Shown here: positions 63,704 through 64,000 of the stretch, in pieces
Numbering within the stretch: the first letter of the stretch is position 1
How the letters are laid out: each line of letters starts with the position of its first letter
Assembly (NCBI RefSeq): GCF_003121845.1
Contig: NZ_QEWQ01000003.1
Location: forward strand, 126,501 to 190,500
DNA from: Ignatzschineria ureiclastica
Lineage (GTDB): Bacteria; Pseudomonadota; Gammaproteobacteria; Cardiobacteriales; Wohlfahrtiimonadaceae
Direction of reading: 5' to 3'
DNA: 64,000 nucleotides
The notes under the pieces: generated by a model
Database searches by the model: none
What the model was told of the DNA's origin: nothing
Seen by the model: the letters and a program-made list of their open reading frames with translations, nothing else
Program-made: the position numbers and the translations under genes

Positions 63704-63875
63704 GCAGTAATATCGGTTCAAAATAAGCTTATTTAAATGCCGGCGCATCAGCCGTAAGAAGCGAGAATGCTGTTCTATCCGGCATCTTGCAAGTGTTGTT
63801 TAATACGGTGTTATGTTCTTTTGCAATCCCATAATCGCTATTTAAAAATATTTTTCTCCAACCAAATTTACTATA
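63704..63875 (+). repeat. MITE copy 9 (172 bp)
   Basis: Left end slightly worn (GCAGTAATATCGGTTCAAAA), core GCCGGCGCATCAGCCGTAAG and TCCGGCATCTTGCAAGTG, right end CCAACCAAATTTACTATA intact. It lies just upstream of the zinc-ribbon gene. Confidence 0.85.
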
Positions 63876-63912
63876 TGGAACGCGCTCATCACGCTATTGA
63901 TAATGAATATAT

Positions 63913-63949
63913 TAAAAAAGAGATGACCATCTTCAGATCGCCATCTCTT
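63913..63949 (-). terminator. Terminator of a minus-strand gene beyond the window
   Basis: AAGAGATG / CATCTCTT stem, followed by TTTTTTAAT on the minus strand. The gene it ends lies right of the window. Confidence 0.8.
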
Positions 63950-64000
63950 CGTCATCAGTTGATGTGATATGCTTGAATATCACTATTGTAGCAACTCTAT

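Noticed and set aside
1-64000. tRNA, rRNA genes, CRISPR arrays and prophage modules
   Set aside because: Looked for T-loop (GGTTCGAAT-type) and clover-leaf patterns, regular spaced repeats and phage structural genes; none found. GGTTCAAAAT hits belong to the MITEs.

Overview
The window looks like a chromosomal piece of a low-GC gammaproteobacterium. Gene content supports this: RsmJ, ComM, RlhA, BolA-YciB, a ZapA/ZapB-like pair beside two UbiH-type hydroxylases, ChaA, and a TPP-controlled thiESGF operon. A relative of Ignatzschineria or Wohlfahrtiimonas would fit, but this is an inference from general character only.

Layout. 1-4.8 kb: 3' part of mfd, glmU and a small cytochrome c. 5-9.5 kb: LOG hydrolase, rsmJ, tag, comM (all minus). 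9.7-13.7 kb (plus): an Mrr-type restriction enzyme, fabI, a candidate small RNA, and a secreted lipase. 13.7-24.9 kb (minus): priA, sohB, parvulin-bolA-yciB, the lipid cluster fabD-fabH-plsX-rpmF-yceD, moaC, and a YcgN-type protein. 25-37.5 kb (minus): yihY, a HIT protein, zapA/zapB-like, two ubiquinone hydroxylases, map, dcd, apbC, tsaE, a MATE pump, uvrC. 37.7-40.8 kb: an ACT protein and a glycerate kinase/GntP permease pair. 41-45.5 kb is the accessory island: a truncated IS630 element (A), a three-gene HaeII-like restriction-modification operon, a second IS630 element (B) with both terminal repeats, and the 3' remnant of a DUF2075 helicase gene. 45.5-64 kb: rlhA, a ferric-reductase-like protein, a very long Orn/Lys/Arg decarboxylase, an ankyrin protein, a three-subunit FAD sugar/alcohol dehydrogenase with triheme cytochrome c, the thi operon, chaA and a zinc-ribbon membrane protein.

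Three things stand out. (1) The promoter region of the restriction-modification operon holds three AGCGCT sites spaced exactly 11 bp apart. AGCGCT fits RGCGCY, the HaeII recognition sequence, so the operon may be controlled through its own target site. (2) Nine copies of a 70-274 bp non-coding repeat (about 175-180 bp when intact) with TATAGTAA ends are scattered between genes. Their ends match the left end of IS630-A, so this looks like a Correia-like MITE family moved by an IS630 transposase. Seven copies lie in 3' flanks, and three of these lie between a stop codon and its terminator. (3) A complete small-RNA unit (consensus promoter, GNRA-capped hairpin, two CCUCC segments able to pair with the anti-SD partner, terminator) lies between fabI and the lipase gene.

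Gene starts were moved inward from the longest reading frame where a ribosome binding site or family length argued for it (glmU, tag, rpmF, moaC, zapA, the first Ubi hydroxylase, apbC, the ACT gene, thiG, and the restriction and third genes of the island). No tRNA, rRNA or CRISPR array was seen.
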